A program made the translations under genes and the position numbers. Positions 63,380 through 64,000 of a stretch of DNA of 64,000 nucleotides are shown piece after piece. Below the pieces are notes generated by a model, which was not told the origin of the DNA, did not search any database, and saw only the letters and a program-made list of their open reading frames with translations. Within the stretch, counting starts at the first letter, position 1, and every line of letters begins with the position of its first letter. Source of the DNA: Ruegeria sp. PrR005 (lineage in GTDB: Bacteria; Pseudomonadota; Alphaproteobacteria; Rhodobacterales; Rhodobacteraceae); the NCBI RefSeq assembly GCF_010500245.1, contig NZ_JAAGOX010000032.1, positions 1-64,000 on the forward strand, written 5' to 3'.

Positions 63380-64000
63380 ATGGCGATCTGGAACCTCGGC
63401 TCGATCAATGCGGACATGGTCTATGCCGTGCCGCATCTGCCCGGGCCGGGGGAAACGCTGGCCGCTTCGGGGATGGAGCGGTTTCTGGGCGGCAAGGGTG
63501 CCAATATGTCGGTGGCCGCCGCCCGCGCGGGTTCGCATGTGCACCATATCGGAGCGGTGGGGCCGGATGGGCGCTGGGCCATCGACCGGCTGACCGAATA
63601 TGGCGTCGATACCCGCCATATCGCGACGCTAGAGGCGCCCACGGGCCATGCCATCATCGCGGTCGAGCCGGGTGGCGAGAACCTGATCGTTCTGTTGCCC
63701 GGGGCCAACCGGGCGATATCACCCGAGCGGGTCGCCAGCGTGCTGGCGGATGCCGTGCCGGGTGACCTGCTGGTGATGCAGAACGAGACCAGCGCCCAGA
63801 TCGAAGCGGCGCGATTGGGTTGCGAAGGCGGCCTGACCGTGTGCTATGCCGCCGCCCCGTTTGACGCGCAGGCGGTGCGCGATGTTCTGCCATGGCTTGA
63901 TTTCCTGATCCTGAACGCGGTTGAGGCCGAGCAGTTGCAACAGGCGACCGGCCTGTCGCCGGATCAGTTGCCGGTGCAGCATGTCATCGTCACCCTGGGA
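63380..64000 (+). CDS. Ribokinase-family carbohydrate kinase (cut by window end)
   Basis: The first 207 codons of a PfkB-family kinase are present; the 3' part lies outside the window. The start MAIWNLGSINADMVYAVPHLP fits ribokinase (GSINAD). The PfkB signature ERFLGGKGANMSVAAARAG is at about residues 34-52, and VVxLNAVEAEQL appears as LILNAVEAEQL (about 177). It begins 3 bp after maeB, suggesting co-transcription. Ribose is the likely substrate but another sugar is possible. Confidence 0.85.
   Translation, partial: MAIWNLGSINADMVYAVPHLPGPGETLAASGMERFLGGKGANMSVAAARAGSHVHHIGAVGPDGRWAIDRLTEYGVDTRHIATLEAPTGHAIIAVEPGGENLIVLLPGANRAISPERVASVLADAVPGDLLVMQNETSAQIEAARLGCEGGLTVCYAAAPFDAQAVRDVLPWLDFLILNAVEAEQLQQATGLSPDQLPVQHVIVTLG

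Noticed and set aside
60872-63619. 915-codon open frame on the minus strand
   Set aside because: It is antisense to maeB, crosses the mutS start and has the low-complexity composition of a shadow frame.

Overview
The window is high-GC chromosomal DNA of an alphaproteobacterium, most likely a marine Rhodobacteraceae of the Roseobacter group (Ruegeria-like). Supporting evidence is the RegB / SenC / RegA redox cluster in its typical divergent layout, the secB, dnaQ-coaE-aroE-maf, hemJ-rho-mnmE-mnmG-rsmG-parA-parB gene order, alphaproteobacterial Mic60 (mitofilin) and Tim44 homologues, the tsaE-amgK-murU-addB-addA-trxA cluster, and perfect alphaproteobacterial parS sites. This is inferred from gene content, since no rRNA gene is present. 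No transposase, integrase, phage gene or CRISPR array was seen.

Layout: 1-682 is a gene-poor, lower-GC stretch next to a tRNA-Thr(CGT). 0.8-4.4 kb (minus) carries hemD, a mic60-like gene with a 14-unit hexanucleotide microsatellite, and hemY. 4.5-7.7 kb (plus) carries tsaD-gpsA-YciI-EVE-DUF1761. 7.9-10.9 kb (minus) has DUF2853, a secreted DUF922-like protein, ahcY and a small secreted protein. 11.1-12.9 kb has an HD hydrolase convergent with a GT61 glycosyltransferase. 12.9-17.2 kb is regA/senC divergent from regB, then a PAS protein. 17.3-26.1 kb is a tightly overlapped run: tsaE (tRNA t6A), amgK-murU (peptidoglycan recycling), addB-addA (double-strand break repair), then trxA.

26.2-32.8 kb is the main accessory-looking region: two tandem Lin0512 paralogues behind a 15-bp direct repeat, then hyuA-hyuB-(HisC-like aminotransferase)-(Asp/Glu racemase or maleate isomerase family) with 4-bp overlaps. 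It looks like an undescribed catabolic pathway for a cyclic amide or related compound. 33-36.6 kb has hslV and hslU, unusually separated by two opposite-strand genes with Tat-like signals (a WYL-domain protein and a DM13 protein).

36.7-46 kb holds secreted proteins, an alpha/beta-hydrolase lipoprotein, a duplicated-domain acidic protein, smr-mltA-timA, fxsA, secB, and the minus-strand dnaQ-coaE-aroE-maf. The AT-rich intergenic region 45.94-46.35 kb has several DnaA-box-like sequences and divergent flanking operons, and is the best candidate for the chromosomal oriC. To its right come hemJ, rho, mnmE, mnmG, rsmG, parA and parB, with two perfect 16-bp parS palindromes written into mnmG and rsmG coding sequence. 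The right end carries DUF454, hemW-rdgB-rph (minus), hrcA-grpE, mutS (minus), maeB, and a ribokinase-family gene cut by the window edge.
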